Part shown: in pieces, positions 10,626 through 20,618 of the stretch
How positions within the stretch are numbered: the first letter of the stretch is position 1
Layout: each line of letters opens with the position of its first letter
From: Myxococcaceae bacterium JPH2
GTDB lineage: Bacteria > Myxococcota > Myxococcia > Myxococcales > Myxococcaceae
Direction: 5' to 3'
DNA length: 64,000 nt
Assembly: GCA_016458225.1 (NCBI GenBank)
Contig: JAEMGR010000009.1
Coordinates: forward strand, 372,001 to 436,000
Made by a program: the position numbers and the translations under genes
Notes under the pieces: model-generated
The model's input: the letters and a program-made list of their open reading frames with translations, nothing else
The model's database searches: none
Told to the model about the DNA's origin: nothing

Positions 10626-11204
10626 TCACGTGAGGGAGTGGCCCCGTCGCCACTCCCCCTCGAGTAGCGCGAGCAAGGTGGTGTCCCCGAACCCTTCGGG
10701 TTCCGCCACGTGATGCTCCCTGAGAACTCCCTCCACCTGAAAGCCAGCTCGCAGCAGCACCCTCAGCGAGGCGCCATTGCGTGAGTCGACGCGCGCCTCC
10801 AGGCGGTGCAGCCCCATCCGTCCAAATCCAAAGTGCAGCAGCGCGGGGAACAGCTCCTTCATCACGCCCTGCCCCCACAGTTGCCGGGCCACGACGTAGC
10901 CCACCTCGGCGCGCCGGTCTCGCTGGCTCCACGAGAAGATGCCGACATAGCCGGCTGGAGCCGCATCGGCGTGCTCGCACAAGACCCAGCGCATCCCCTC
11001 CCCTCTGCGCACCGCTTCCAGGTCGCGCGCGAGCTTCTCGCGCATCTGCTCAATCCGGTGGATGAGGCGAAAGCCCAGGTAGCGCCCCACCTCGGGGTCG
11101 CCGTAGATGGCCGCGAGGGCCTCGGCGTCCGCCAGCTCTGGCGCGCGCAGGCGCAGGCGCTCGGTTCGAAGCTCGGGAATGGGCTCCAGGGGACGCGGCG
11201 GCAT
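10626..11204 (-). CDS. GNAT-family N-acetyltransferase (RimJ/RimL-like)
   Basis: A 192-residue acetyl-CoA-dependent acyltransferase. The opening LRTERLRLRAPELADAEAL is typical of the RimJ/RimL branch, which modifies N-terminal or side-chain amines. The acetyl-CoA loop appears as VARQLWGQGVMKEL (about 105-118), followed by HRLEARVDSRNGASLRVLLRAGF, the family's beta5/alpha4 signature. Length is normal. It lies downstream of the efflux operon on the same strand but is separated from it by a stable hairpin, so it probably has its own promoter. The acceptor is unknown. Confidence 0.85.
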   Translation of the reverse strand: MPPRPLEPIPELRTERLRLRAPELADAEALAAIYGDPEVGRYLGFRLIHRIEQMREKLARDLEAVRRGEGMRWVLCEHADAAPAGYVGIFSWSQRDRRAEVGYVVARQLWGQGVMKELFPALLHFGFGRMGLHRLEARVDSRNGASLRVLLRAGFQVEGVLREHHVAEPEGFGDTTLLALLEGEWRRGHSLT

Positions 11205-11262
11205 GGGGGCCTCGGCGGCACGGAAGACGACCCGCCAATGTAGCCCCCGCGCACGCGCAGGA

Positions 11263-11325
11263 AGGTGTCCCTGGAAACCGGGCGCCCAGTGCTCAACGCC
11301 CGGGCACGTCGACCCCAGGACACCT
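11263..11325 (-). terminator. Nested hairpin ending the efflux operon
   Basis: Outer arms AGGTGTCC (11263-11270) and GGACACCT (11318-11325) enclose inner arms CCGGGCG (11278-11284) and CGCCCGG (11297-11303), giving a long two-part stem. It touches the stop codon of the last permease gene on the minus strand. Confidence 0.6.
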
Positions 11326-12554
11326 CACTCCGAGCGCATCGCCTCGACGGGATCGAGCTTCGCGGCCCGGGCCGCCGGATAGATGCCGAACACCAGCCCC
11401 ACGCCGCAGCTCATGACCAGCGAGAGGACCACGGCCCAGACCGGCACCTGCATGGGGAACAGCAGCACCCACTGCCCCAGGAACGTCAGCCCGAAGCCGA
11501 GCGCCACCCCCAGCGTGCCGCCAATCAGGGACAGCAGGATGGCCTCGGTGGCGAACTGCCCGAGGATGCGGCGGCGCTTGGCGCCCAGGGCCTTGCGGAT
11601 GCCAATCTCCCGCGTCCGCTCGGTCACCGACACCAGCATGATGTTGAGGATGCCGATGCCGCCCACCACCAGCGACAACAGGCACACGCCCACGCCCGCC
11701 AGCGCGATGACCTTCGAGAGCTGGTTGAAGGACGCGGTCATCGACTCGTTGGTGTGAATCTCGAAGTCGTTCGCGTCGCGCGGCGTCAGGTCGCGGCGAC
11801 GGCGCAGCAGGTGCGTCACCTCGTCCTGCGCCTTCTGGAACACCTGGCCATCCCGAGCCTGGATGTCGATGTCGAGCGAGCGGTTCTTCCCGTAGAGCTG
11901 CTGGAAGACCTTCATCGGGACCGTCACCTGGTTGTCCAGGCTCATCATCCCCATGAAGCTGCCGCGCTTCTGCAGGATGCCAATGACGAGGAAGGGCCGC
12001 CCCTGGATGCGCACCTCGTAGCCCACCGGGTCCACCCCCGGGAACAGCGCGTCCGCGACATCGAGCCCCAGCACCACGACCGGGCGCCCGTCCAACGACT
12101 CCGTCTCGTTGAAGAAGCGACCCTCCGCGACGGACACCCCGCTCGTCAGCGGATACGAGGGCTCCGTCCCCACCACGCGCACGGACGGCCGCGTCTCGCG
12201 CGCCGAGGTGGCGACCTTCTGCCCGCCCTGATCATCCATGGGCGTGGCCGCGAGCACGGACGGGCAGCCCTCCTGGATGGCGCGCACCTCCTCCATCCGC
12301 AGGTCCTTGCGCTTGGCGTACTTGGCCCAGTTGAAGCGCCCGAACCCGGAGGGCCACTTCGTCACCTCGAAGGTGTGGGCCCCCAGCCCGCCGAGGTCCC
12401 GGTTCACCTTGACGCTGAGCCCCTCGATGAGGGCCATCATCGTGATGACCGTGGCCACCCCGATGACGATGCCCACCAGCGTCAGCAGGGAGCGCAGCGG
12501 GTTCCCCAGGAACGTGCCGAGCGCCAGCCGAAGGTTGTCCCAGAACGCGCGCAT
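11325..12554 (-). CDS. MacB-like ABC transporter permease (second permease)
   Basis: A 409-residue MacB/FtsX-family permease. An N-terminal helix after RLALGTFLGNPLRS leads into a large periplasmic core (about 50-270) and three C-terminal helices. The family signature SVTERTREIGIRKALGAKRR is near 313-332 and the usual ending YPAARAAKLDPVEAMRSE is present. Unlike E. coli MacB there is no fused ATPase domain; the ATPase is encoded two genes upstream. It follows the first permease by 5 nt. With two non-identical permeases the transporter is probably a heterodimer, as in LolCE, but the attached MFP and TolC-like genes point to export. Confidence 0.9.
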   Translation of the reverse strand: MRAFWDNLRLALGTFLGNPLRSLLTLVGIVIGVATVITMMALIEGLSVKVNRDLGGLGAHTFEVTKWPSGFGRFNWAKYAKRKDLRMEEVRAIQEGCPSVLAATPMDDQGGQKVATSARETRPSVRVVGTEPSYPLTSGVSVAEGRFFNETESLDGRPVVVLGLDVADALFPGVDPVGYEVRIQGRPFLVIGILQKRGSFMGMMSLDNQVTVPMKVFQQLYGKNRSLDIDIQARDGQVFQKAQDEVTHLLRRRRDLTPRDANDFEIHTNESMTASFNQLSKVIALAGVGVCLLSLVVGGIGILNIMLVSVTERTREIGIRKALGAKRRRILGQFATEAILLSLIGGTLGVALGFGLTFLGQWVLLFPMQVPVWAVVLSLVMSCGVGLVFGIYPAARAAKLDPVEAMRSE

Positions 12555-12559
12555 GAGGC

Positions 12560-13798
12560 CTACTCGTAGCGGAGCGCTTCCACCGGGTCCAGGTTCGCCG
12601 CGCGGGCCGCCGGCCAGATGCCGAACAAGAGCCCCACCACCGCCGCGAACGCCACCCCGCTGAAGACCGTCTCCGGGCGCACGTCCGCCGCCAGGGGGGT
12701 GATGAGCGAGATGATCTTCGCCGTGCCCAGCCCCACCACCGTCCCGAGCAGTCCGCCCACCGCGGACACGCTCGCGGCCTCCATGAGGAACTGGAGCACG
12801 ATGGTGCGCCGCCGAGCCCCCAGCGCGCGCCGCACGCCTATCTCGCGGGTCCGCTCCCGCACGGACACCAGCATGATGTTCATGATGCCGATGCCGCCCA
12901 CCAAGAGCGTGATGAGGCCCACGCCCACCGCCACGCCGTAGAGCGCGCGCGTGAGCTGCTCATACGTCTGCGCGAGCGTGTCCGGCTTGTTGATGGAGAA
13001 GTCGTCGGGCTGATCCGCGGGCGTGCCCCGCACGCGACGCACGATCCCCACCAGCTGATCCTCGTACTGCTTCACCTTGCCCGCGTCCTCCACCGCGATG
13101 GCGATCTGCATGGGCCGGCCCTTGCCGAAGCTCGCGTAGAAGGTCCGGAAGGGCACCAGGACGACCAGGTCCAGGTTCTCCTCCACCACCTTCCCCTTCT
13201 TGGCCAGCGTCCCCACCACCTGGAACGGCCGGCCGTCCACGCGCACGGTCTGCCCCAGGGGGCTGATGCCCGGGAAGAGCGAACTGGCGACCTCCGCGCC
13301 CAGCACCGCCACCGGCCGCGTCACCTCGTCGTCCGAACTCGTGAGGAAGCGGCCCGTGGCCACCTCGTAGCCCGACACCGAGAGGTACTCCTCCATCACG
13401 CCAGTGATGCGCACGCTGGACACCTGCGCATCGCCGCGCGCGACGTCCGACACCCGCTGCACCGCGGGCGAGATGGCGCTGATGAACGGTGCCTGCGCGC
13501 GAATTCGCGCCACCTGCTCCAGCGTGAAGTTCTTCCGGTTGCGGAAGAGCCACCAGTCCCCTCGGAAGACCCAGGGGAACTTGGACACGTAGAGGGTGTT
13601 GGCCCCCAGCGTGGCCAGCTGGTTGTGGAACGACGTGTTGAGCCCCTGGATGATCCCGACGATGGCCAACAGCGTGGCCACCCCGATGCCAATGCCCAGG
13701 GTGGTCAGCACCGTGCGCATGCGGTTCGCGCGCAGCGAGAACAGCGCGATGCGCCCGCCTTCCAGCACGTCCACCCGGAAGCCTTGGCGAAAGCTCAT
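12560..13798 (-). CDS. MacB-like ABC transporter permease (first permease)
   Basis: A 412-residue MacB/FtsX-type permease, paralogous to the next gene. It has an N-terminal helix around [18 protein letters not shown], a periplasmic core, and a C-terminal three-helix bundle with the signature [18 protein letters not shown]. It ends [18 protein letters not shown]. The start overlaps the stop of the ATPase gene by 4 nt (ATGA), implying translational coupling. The two permeases share architecture throughout but differ enough to suggest old duplication and separate roles. Confidence 0.9.
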   Translation of the reverse strand: MSFRQGFRVDVLEGGRIALFSLRANRMRTVLTTLGIGIGVATLLAIVGIIQGLNTSFHNQLATLGANTLYVSKFPWVFRGDWWLFRNRKNFTLEQVARIRAQAPFISAISPAVQRVSDVARGDAQVSSVRITGVMEEYLSVSGYEVATGRFLTSSDDEVTRPVAVLGAEVASSLFPGISPLGQTVRVDGRPFQVVGTLAKKGKVVEENLDLVVLVPFRTFYASFGKGRPMQIAIAVEDAGKVKQYEDQLVGIVRRVRGTPADQPDDFSINKPDTLAQTYEQLTRALYGVAVGVGLITLLVGGIGIMNIMLVSVRERTREIGVRRALGARRRTIVLQFLMEAASVSAVGGLLGTVVGLGTAKIISLITPLAADVRPETVFSGVAFAAVVGLLFGIWPAARAANLDPVEALRYE

Positions 13799-14556
13799 GC
13801 GCCTCCCGTCACCGCCGCCACCGCCGCCCCCGTGCCCAGCGCCACCTCGCGGCCCGGACCGTCCGCGACCACCTCGCCGTCACTCAGGCGAATGGCGCGT
13901 GGACACCGCGCCGCCAGCTTGGGCTCGTGCGTGACGAGCACCAGCGTGTGGCCCGCCTTGTGGAGCTGCTCGAAGAGACGAACGATCTCCTCGCCCGTGG
14001 CCGAGTCCAGGTTGCCCGTGGGCTCGTCCGCCAGGAGCATGGACGGCTCGGACACCAGCGCGCGGGCGATGGCCACGCGCTGGCGCTGACCGCCGGACAG
14101 CTCGTTGGGCCTGTGGTGCATGCGGTGCGTGAGCTGCACCTTGTCCAGCGCCGCCTTGGCTCGCTCGCGCCGCTCCCGGGCCGGCACGCCCCGGTACACC
14201 AGCGGCAGCTCCACGTTGGCGAGCGCCGTCTCGCGGGGCAGCAGCTGGAACGTCTGGAAGATGAAGCCGATCTCGACGTTGCGGATGACGGCGAGGTCGT
14301 CGTCATCCATGCGCGACACGTCCTTGCCGTTGAGCAGGTAGCGGCCACTGGTGGGAGTGTCCAGGCAGCCCAGCACGTTCATGAGCGTGCTCTTGCCAGA
14401 ACCTGACTGGCCGATGATGGCCACCCACTCCCCTCGCGCCACGCCGAACGAGATGCCGCGCAGGGCGCGGACCTCCTCGCCACCCACGAAGAAGACGCGG
14501 GTGAGCTGCTCCACCTGGATGAGCGCGGACTGACGGGTGCCGCTGGCTTCGCTCAC
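13795..14556 (-). CDS. ABC transporter ATP-binding protein (MacB/LolD type)
   Basis: A 253-residue nucleotide-binding subunit. Walker A is GQSGSGKST at 49-57, the signature [15 protein letters not shown] near 155, Walker [13 protein letters not shown] near 175, and the switch His follows in VLVTHE. The GGEEVRAL and [18 protein letters not shown] forms are typical of the MacB/LolD/FtsE branch. It powers the two permeases encoded downstream. It overlaps both neighbours by 4 nt. Confidence 0.93.
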   Translation of the reverse strand: MSEASGTRQSALIQVEQLTRVFFVGGEEVRALRGISFGVARGEWVAIIGQSGSGKSTLMNVLGCLDTPTSGRYLLNGKDVSRMDDDDLAVIRNVEIGFIFQTFQLLPRETALANVELPLVYRGVPARERRERAKAALDKVQLTHRMHHRPNELSGGQRQRVAIARALVSEPSMLLADEPTGNLDSATGEEIVRLFEQLHKAGHTLVLVTHEPKLAARCPRAIRLSDGEVVADGPGREVALGTGAAVAAVTGGA

Positions 14557-15821
14557 GACTTGCTACCGCCCTTCATGCCGCCACCGGCGCCCAGCTCAGG
14601 CTCGCGCACCGAGTCCCCCGGGTTCAGCTCCTTGGACAGCGTGCGGTAGGGGCCCTCCACCACGCGGTCGCCGTCGTGAAGTCCCTCCACGACCTCCAGC
14701 TCCGTGTCGGACGCGATGCCCGTGCGCACGCGCCGCACCTGCGCCTTGTTGTCCCCGTCCACCACGAAGACGACCTTGGCGAGCGCCTCCGTGCGGCGCT
14801 TGGCCGTGAGGGTGTCTCCCTCCACGGGCGGCTTGTAGTCCGGCAGGCTGCGCTCGGCGCGCACCGTGACGGCCTGGATGGGCACCAGGAGGGTGTCCGC
14901 ATGCGTCTCGGCGCTGATGCGCGCCTCGGCGCTCATGCCCGGGAGCACGCTCGGCGGCCGCGAGTCCAGCGCCACCGTGACGGGGAAGCTCGTCACCTCC
15001 GCCTCCGTGCCCGCGTTCTTGATGAGCGCCTTCTGGGCAATCTCCACCACCGAGCCCTGGAAGGTCTGCCCCTCCAGCGCGTCCATGGTCACCTCGGCGG
15101 GCTGGCCCGTCTTGAGGTGCACCACCTCGTGCTCGCCCACCTCGAACTTGACCTCCATCACGTTGAGCGCGGCGATGGTCATCACCACGTCCTCGGAGAA
15201 GTCCGAGCCACGCACGCGCTCACCCACCTCGCGCGACATCTCGATGACCGTGCCGTCGATGGGGGACTCCAGCGTCGTCTTGGCGAGGTCCGTGGCGGAC
15301 TGCTCCAGGAACGCCGCGTTCTGCGCGAGCCGCTGCTTGGCCGCGGCCACCTTCGCCTCGGCCGTGTCCAGCGTGGCGCGCGCCGTCTCCAGCTCCGCCC
15401 CGGACGCCAGGCCCTTGTCGGTCAGGCCCTGCACGCGCCCGAGTTCGGCGCGCGTGCGAGCCGCGTCCACCTCGGACACCTGGACCTCCGCCTTCGAGGC
15501 GTTCACCGACGCCTGGGCCTGCTTCACCGAGGCCTCGTAGCGACGCTTGTCGATGCGGCCCAGCACCTGGCCCTTCTTGACGATGTCCCCTGCCTTCACC
15601 GCCAGCTCGACCAGGTCGCCGGACAGGTTGGAGGAGATCTTCACCGTCGTGGCCGCCTGCACCTTGCCCGCGCCTGTGATGGTCCGGGTGATGGAGCCCT
15701 TGCGGACTCGCGACAACTGGACCTCCTGGGTCGGAGGAGGCCGCTCACGCAAGCCCCCCGCCGTGATGGCCGCCGCCCCGAGCGCGAGCCCGCCGGCGAT
15801 TACTGCCTTCCACCACTTCAT
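14553..15821 (-). CDS. Membrane-fusion (HlyD/MacA-type) periplasmic adaptor
   Basis: A 422-residue adaptor with an N-terminal membrane anchor (about 7-22). The first biotinyl-lipoyl half ([26 protein letters not shown] as a family pattern) is near 60-90. A long alpha-helical hairpin spans about 95-180, rich in Ala, Glu and Lys, and the second lipoyl half follows with [18 protein letters not shown]. The last third is beta-barrel and membrane-proximal domains. It would bridge the inner-membrane permeases and the TolC-like channel encoded just upstream. Overlaps of 4 nt with both neighbours indicate one operon. Confidence 0.9.
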   Translation of the reverse strand: MKWWKAVIAGGLALGAAAITAGGLRERPPPTQEVQLSRVRKGSITRTITGAGKVQAATTVKISSNLSGDLVELAVKAGDIVKKGQVLGRIDKRRYEASVKQAQASVNASKAEVQVSEVDAARTRAELGRVQGLTDKGLASGAELETARATLDTAEAKVAAAKQRLAQNAAFLEQSATDLAKTTLESPIDGTVIEMSREVGERVRGSDFSEDVVMTIAALNVMEVKFEVGEHEVVHLKTGQPAEVTMDALEGQTFQGSVVEIAQKALIKNAGTEAEVTSFPVTVALDSRPPSVLPGMSAEARISAETHADTLLVPIQAVTVRAERSLPDYKPPVEGDTLTAKRRTEALAKVVFVVDGDNKAQVRRVRTGIASDTELEVVEGLHDGDRVVEGPYRTLSKELNPGDSVREPELGAGGGMKGGSKS

Positions 15822-17152
15822 CGTGCGTCTCCCGAGTTCAACAGGCCCGTCGCCCGAAGCAGGGCATAGCGAGCGATTTCCACATCGATGCGACTCTGCA
15901 ACATGGACAGCTCGGCCTGCGTGAGCTTGAGCTGAGCGTCCCGAACATCCAAGGTCGAACCCGCGCCCGCGCGGAACCGCTCGTTCGCCAGGGACAGGCC
16001 CTGGGAAGCGGCCTCACGGTTCTCCGCGGCCAGCTTCGACGAGGCGATCTGCCCATCGAGCGCCTGATGGGCGCGGCGGACCTCGGCCTCCAGCTCGCGG
16101 ATGGTCTGCGCCTGCCCCAGCTCCACCCGGCGCAGCTGCGCGTCAGCCCGCTTGGACTGGGCATCCGTGGCGAAGCCGTTGAACAGGTCCCACGAGAGGA
16201 TGACGCTGCCCGTGAATGTGTTGCCCAGGCCCGGGTCGCTCACGAACGGACCCGGATCCGGGTTGCCGTGATTGAACCGCCCGTCCAGGGACAGCCGGGG
16301 CAGATACCCCGAACTCGCGATGGAGCGCTGGAGCTCCGCCGAGCGGACCTGCTGCTGGAGCACCCGAAGGAGCGCGCGGTGCTGACGCGCCGCCTCGATC
16401 GAGGACTCGAGCGGGGGCGCGGGGGTGGGCTCCTGCGTGAGCACGCCCGGGGCCACCGCCTGCAAGTCCGTGGTGCCCGGCTGGGCCAGCCACACGGAGA
16501 GCTGCGCCTGGTCCGACACGAGCTGCGTCTGGCGCTGGACGACGCTGATGCGGTCGTTGCCCAGGTTCACCCGCGCGGCGATCTCCTCGCTCTTGCCCAC
16601 GCGGCCCGCCTGGAACAGGGCGCGGGCGCGCTCGAGCTGCTCCTCGCTGCGCTGCACGTTCGCCTGGAGCACGTCGAGGGTGGCCTGGGACAGGTACAGG
16701 GTGAAGAAGCGCCGGATGGCCTCCATCTCCGAGGTGTCCGCCTGCTCCTCCGCCTGGCCCCGCGCGGCCTCGCGGTTGGCGCCCGACTGCTCCACCTGCT
16801 TCCAGCGGGCCCGGTCATAGATGAGCTGCGTGAGGCCAAACCCCAGGCTGTAGCTGTCGCTGGTGTTGGACGGCGTCTCGATCTCCCGGACCGAGAAGGT
16901 CAGCGAGCCGTCCGGCCCGATGGTCGGCGCGGTCTGCACCACCTTGCGGCGGCCGACGTAGTCCAACGACGCCGACGCGTTGAGCCCCACCTGGGGGAGC
17001 AGCGCCGAGCGCGAGAAGCGCACGTCCTGCTCGGCGGAGGTGAGATCCAGGAGCGTCTGGAGCGCCTGCGTGTTCTGCCGGCCCTGGGTGCGGGCTTCCT
17101 CGAGGGTAATCGGGGTGGCGGCGAGGAGGGCCGCGACGAGGAGCGCGCTCAC
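15818..17152 (-). CDS. TolC-like outer-membrane efflux protein
   Basis: A 444-residue outer-membrane factor with a signal peptide (MSALLVAALLAATP). It has the duplicated TolC fold: long helices with many Ala, Gln and Glu, and two short strand regions (about 50-105 and 265-310). Features such as LGFGLTQLIYD in the first repeat and SWDLFNGFATDAQS in the second mark the two halves. It forms the outer-membrane tunnel for the adjacent MacA/MacB-like pump. It overlaps its neighbours by 4 nt on each side. Confidence 0.9.
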   Translation of the reverse strand: MSALLVAALLAATPITLEEARTQGRQNTQALQTLLDLTSAEQDVRFSRSALLPQVGLNASASLDYVGRRKVVQTAPTIGPDGSLTFSVREIETPSNTSDSYSLGFGLTQLIYDRARWKQVEQSGANREAARGQAEEQADTSEMEAIRRFFTLYLSQATLDVLQANVQRSEEQLERARALFQAGRVGKSEEIAARVNLGNDRISVVQRQTQLVSDQAQLSVWLAQPGTTDLQAVAPGVLTQEPTPAPPLESSIEAARQHRALLRVLQQQVRSAELQRSIASSGYLPRLSLDGRFNHGNPDPGPFVSDPGLGNTFTGSVILSWDLFNGFATDAQSKRADAQLRRVELGQAQTIRELEAEVRRAHQALDGQIASSKLAAENREAASQGLSLANERFRAGAGSTLDVRDAQLKLTQAELSMLQSRIDVEIARYALLRATGLLNSGDAR

Positions 17153-17853
17153 TTGGCACCTCCGCCCATCGCCGGGAGGCCGACGAAGAAGACGCCCACG
17201 TACATCGCGTAGAGCACGCCGGAGAGCAGCACCGCGCGGCTCTTGGTCATGCCCGTGGCCGCGGAGAAGCCCAGTCCCAACAAGGCGGCGCTCCAGAGGT
17301 TGAAGAAGTCAGCGCCCTTGAGGAGGCCCTGCACGCGGGGCGAGAGGCCCTGGAGGAACGCGAGGCTCGAGGGCACGAGCCGCTCGGCGCGCGCCTCGGT
17401 CAATCCGAACTGGAAGAAGGCGCAGACGGCGAAGATGAGGTGGTAGAGGGCGATGGGCAGCAGCGCGAGCGCCGCCGCGGACACGAGTTGCTCGAACGGG
17501 GCCGGCTTCTCGAAGAGCCAGGTGCACAGCCACAGCACCGCGGCCAGCAGCACCACCGACAGCGGCATCACGAAGACGCCCTTGGCGATGCCACCCACCA
17601 GCGCCTTGCGGGAAGCCGTCTGGACCTTGTCCGCCAGCTCCGACTCGGACAGACCCGAGAGGTCCCCCGACGAAGCGGCCTCCGCCAGCACGGAGGGGGT
17701 GGCGTCCCACCGCAGGGAAAACGCCGTCCCGGAGACGGACACGCAAAGGGCGAGGATCAGGAGGGGCCACACCCAGCGGCGGGCCTCGACGGCGACGCGC
17801 GTTCCCTCGAAGGGGTCGACAAAAACGCGCGCCGGTTGTGCAAGAGAGGTCAT
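17149..17853 (-). CDS. Yip1-like multispanning membrane protein, first gene of efflux operon
   Basis: A 234-residue inner-membrane protein with about five hydrophobic helices (around 28-45, 92-110, 120-145, 178-198 and 208-228), in the pattern of bacterial Yip1-domain proteins. A soluble loop between the first two helices contains DLSGLSESELADKVQ. The start at 17853 was preferred because longer in-frame options run through unrelated sequence and across the palindromic operator. Its role in an export operon is unknown; the 4-nt overlap with the TolC-like gene argues that it is made with the pump. Confidence 0.75.
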   Translation of the reverse strand: MTSLAQPARVFVDPFEGTRVAVEARRWVWPLLILALCVSVSGTAFSLRWDATPSVLAEAASSGDLSGLSESELADKVQTASRKALVGGIAKGVFVMPLSVVLLAAVLWLCTWLFEKPAPFEQLVSAAALALLPIALYHLIFAVCAFFQFGLTEARAERLVPSSLAFLQGLSPRVQGLLKGADFFNLWSAALLGLGFSAATGMTKSRAVLLSGVLYAMYVGVFFVGLPAMGGGAK

Positions 17854-17889
17854 GGTAGGGGTCTCGGAGCGATATACGACGTCCGCCCT

Positions 17890-17903
17890 TAGGCAATTGC
17901 CTA
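17890..17903. promoter_or_regulatory. Perfect 14-bp palindrome, candidate operator of the efflux operon
   Basis: TAGGCAATTGCCTA is a perfect palindrome 37 bp before the start of the first efflux gene and about 165 bp before the divergent clpA-like gene. Size and symmetry suit a MarR or TetR-type dimer, but no such regulator gene is in the window. A tandem 10-bp repeat CCTGTAGCGR lies about 90 bp further toward the clpA-like gene. Confidence 0.55.
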
Positions 17904-18067
17904 GCCAGCCGAGTTGACGCGCGAAACAGGCAGCCAGCCAACCGAATTCCGCGCATTTGGAGACGTTCCAGGTCGTTTCAGCCGGCCTGTAGCGACCTGT
18001 AGCGGAAATTTTGCCGCGGCGATCCGAAGGGTGTATTCCGCTCGGCTGCACGCTTGCCGGAGCTCGA

Positions 18068-20611
18068 ATGGTCGACAGCACGGATCTCGCCCAAGTACTC
18101 CACGAAGCGAATGACATCGCCCAGAGCGTGGCCCAGCGGCTCACGTCGGCGCACGTCATGCTCGCGCTCTACACGGTGGAGAACCGGGCGCAGTTGCTGC
18201 TGAAGGACTGGGGGGTGGACGAAGACTCCCTCCTCCAACTGCTCACGGAGGCCCCGAGCGAGTCGGACGGCCTGGTGCGCGAGCTGTGCGCCAAGGCGCG
18301 GGAGCTGGCCACCAGCTCGCGCTCGTCCGAGGCGGACTGCCTGCACCTGCTCATCGCCGTCACCCGCGTGCGCTGCGTGGCCAATGACCTGCTCGTGCGA
18401 GCGGGCATCGACCTGCGGAACCTGGGCAACACGGCCCTCTCCTACTTCGTCAGCGGGCGCATGCCCCGGCGGCTCCAGCCCGGCCGGGTCCAGACAGTGG
18501 CCACGCGCGCCCCTCCCGCGCGCCCCCTCGGAGCGCCTCCGTCTCCCCTCCCCGCCTCCGCCGTCGCGGTGAGCCTGCCCCGCGCCATGCCGGTCGCTCC
18601 GCCGCCGGCCCCGGTCGCCACGCCTTCGCGCTCCACGCCGGCCCTGTCGCCGCGTGACCTCATCGACACGGACGAGGACGTCCATCCTCCCGCCCCCGAG
18701 CCGGTCAAACCCGCCGCGCCCGTCGCCCGGGTCCAGCCCGTCGCGCCCCCGGCTCCGGCCGCGCGTCCCACGCCGCCGCCGGCTCCCGCGCTGGCCCCCA
18801 CGCCGGCGCGCGGGTTGGCCTCCGGACTGGCGCTCGACCCCAAGACGTTCCCCATGCTCACGTCGCTGGGGCGCAACCTGAGCCAGGCCGCCCGCGAGGG
18901 AAAGCTCGACCCCGTGGTGGGCCGCGCACGGGAGGTCGAGGAGGTCATCGACGTCCTCGGCAAGCGGCGCACCAACAACCCGTGCCTGCTGGGCGAGCCC
19001 GGCGTGGGCAAGACGGCGGTGGTGGAGGGCGTGGCGCAGCGGCTCTTGGAGCTGCGCGGCACGCTCGCGGAGAAGATCCTCGTGGAGCTGGACATGGCCA
19101 CGCTGGTGGCGGGCACGCAGCTGCGCGGCTCGTTCTCCGAGAAGCTCAACGCGCTGAAGGACGAGGTCCGCAAGGCCGAGGGCCGCGTGGTCGTCTTCAT
19201 CGACGAGATCCACACCCTGGTGGGCGCCGGCTCCACGGGCGATGGCCCCCAGGACGCGGCCAACGAGCTCAAGACCGCCATGGCGCGCGGTGAGTTCCCG
19301 TGCATCGGGGCCACCACCCACGACGAGTACCGCAAGTTCATCTCCGCCGACCCGGCCCTGGAGCGCCGCTTCACCGCCGTGGTGGTGAACGAGCCCTCCG
19401 TCCCGGAGACGGTGCAGATCCTCCAGGGCATCATCAGCCGCTACGAGGAGCACCACGCGCTGCGCTACCTGCCCGAGTCGCTGGAGGCAGCCGCGTCCCT
19501 GGCGAGCCGGTACGTGACGGACCGCTTCATGCCGGACAAGGCCATCAGCGTGGTGGACCTGGCCGGCAGCCGGGCGCACCGCGAGGGCAAGACGCGCGTG
19601 GAGCCATCCGACGTGGCGCGCGTGGTGGCGAAGCTCGCGGGGGTTCCCGAGGAGCGGCTCCTGATGAACGACTCGGCGCGGCTGCTCCTCCTGGAGCATG
19701 ATCTCGCCGAGCGCGTCATCGGGCACGAGGACGCCATCGGGCGCATCTCCCGGGTCATCCGGCGCAACTACGCGGGCTTCGCCTCGCGCCGCCCCATGGG
19801 CAGCTTCCTGTTCCTGGGCCCCACGGGTGTGGGCAAGACGGAGATGGCCCGCGCGCTGGCCGAGGTGCTCTTCGGCAGCCGTGACTCGCTCGTCCGCGTG
19901 GACATGAGCGAGCTGGCCGAGGCGCACGGCGTCTCTCGCCTCATCGGCGCGCCCGCGGGCTACGTGGGCTTTGGCGAGGGTGGCCAGCTCACCGAGCCCG
20001 TGCGTCGCCGTCCCTCGTCCGTGGTGGTGCTGGATGAGATTGAGAAGGCGCACCGCGAGGTGCAGCTGCTCCTCCTCCAGGTCCTGGAGGAAGGTCGCCT
20101 CACGGACGGCAAGGGCCGCCACATCGACTTCTCGAACACCGTCATCGTGATGACGACGAACCTGGGCGCCGAGGCGTTCTCGCGCACCAGCCGGCCCGTG
20201 GGCTTCGGCGCGGACGCGGCGCAGGGCTCGACGGATGCGCTGGAGGCGGCGGCCTCGGCGGCGCGCAAGGCCCTGCCCCCGGAGCTGTGGAATCGCATCG
20301 ATGAGCGGCTGCCGTTCCGTCCCCTCGCGGAGGTGGAAGTGGCGCGCATCGCCACGCTGCTGCTGGCAGAGAGCAGCAAGCGCCTGTCCACCGAGCGCGG
20401 CATCGAGTACGTCGCGGGCGACGACGTGGTGGGCCACCTCTTGAAGTCGGGCGGGTTCGATCCGCAGCTCGGCGCGCGGCCCATGCGGCAGATGGTGCAG
20501 CGGTTGGTGGAGGGCCCCCTCGCCGAGCGCATCCTCGCGGGTGAGTTCGGCGCGGGCGACCGCGTGCACGTGCAGGTGCGCTCCGGTCAGCTCCAGTTCC
20601 TACGCGCCTGA
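18068..20611 (+). CDS. ClpA/ClpC-type AAA+ unfoldase with long Pro/Ala linker
   Basis: An 847-residue HSP100 ATPase. An N-terminal Clp repeat domain (about 1-145) is followed by an unusual ~110-residue Pro/Ala/Val-rich linker (about 150-258). AAA module 1 has Walker A GEPGVGKT near 309 and the DEIHTLVGAG block. AAA module 2 has GPTGVGKT near 584 and ends with the D2-small domain. No ClpB-type coiled-coil M domain separates the modules, and a VGF tripeptide near 711 sits where ClpP-binding IGF/IGL loops occur, so a ClpP partner is likely. The ATG has GGAG 8 nt upstream. The linker makes it ~90 residues longer than E. coli ClpA. The gene is divergent from the efflux operon. Confidence 0.88.
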   Translation: MVDSTDLAQVLHEANDIAQSVAQRLTSAHVMLALYTVENRAQLLLKDWGVDEDSLLQLLTEAPSESDGLVRELCAKARELATSSRSSEADCLHLLIAVTRVRCVANDLLVRAGIDLRNLGNTALSYFVSGRMPRRLQPGRVQTVATRAPPARPLGAPPSPLPASAVAVSLPRAMPVAPPPAPVATPSRSTPALSPRDLIDTDEDVHPPAPEPVKPAAPVARVQPVAPPAPAARPTPPPAPALAPTPARGLASGLALDPKTFPMLTSLGRNLSQAAREGKLDPVVGRAREVEEVIDVLGKRRTNNPCLLGEPGVGKTAVVEGVAQRLLELRGTLAEKILVELDMATLVAGTQLRGSFSEKLNALKDEVRKAEGRVVVFIDEIHTLVGAGSTGDGPQDAANELKTAMARGEFPCIGATTHDEYRKFISADPALERRFTAVVVNEPSVPETVQILQGIISRYEEHHALRYLPESLEAAASLASRYVTDRFMPDKAISVVDLAGSRAHREGKTRVEPSDVARVVAKLAGVPEERLLMNDSARLLLLEHDLAERVIGHEDAIGRISRVIRRNYAGFASRRPMGSFLFLGPTGVGKTEMARALAEVLFGSRDSLVRVDMSELAEAHGVSRLIGAPAGYVGFGEGGQLTEPVRRRPSSVVVLDEIEKAHREVQLLLLQVLEEGRLTDGKGRHIDFSNTVIVMTTNLGAEAFSRTSRPVGFGADAAQGSTDALEAAASAARKALPPELWNRIDERLPFRPLAEVEVARIATLLLAESSKRLSTERGIEYVAGDDVVGHLLKSGGFDPQLGARPMRQMVQRLVEGPLAERILAGEFGAGDRVHVQVRSGQLQFLRA

Positions 20612-20618
20612 AACACGA

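Noticed and set aside
17978-20569. An 863-codon open frame on the minus strand
   Set aside because: It is antisense to the ClpA-type gene with both Walker motifs intact; composition is that of a shadow frame.
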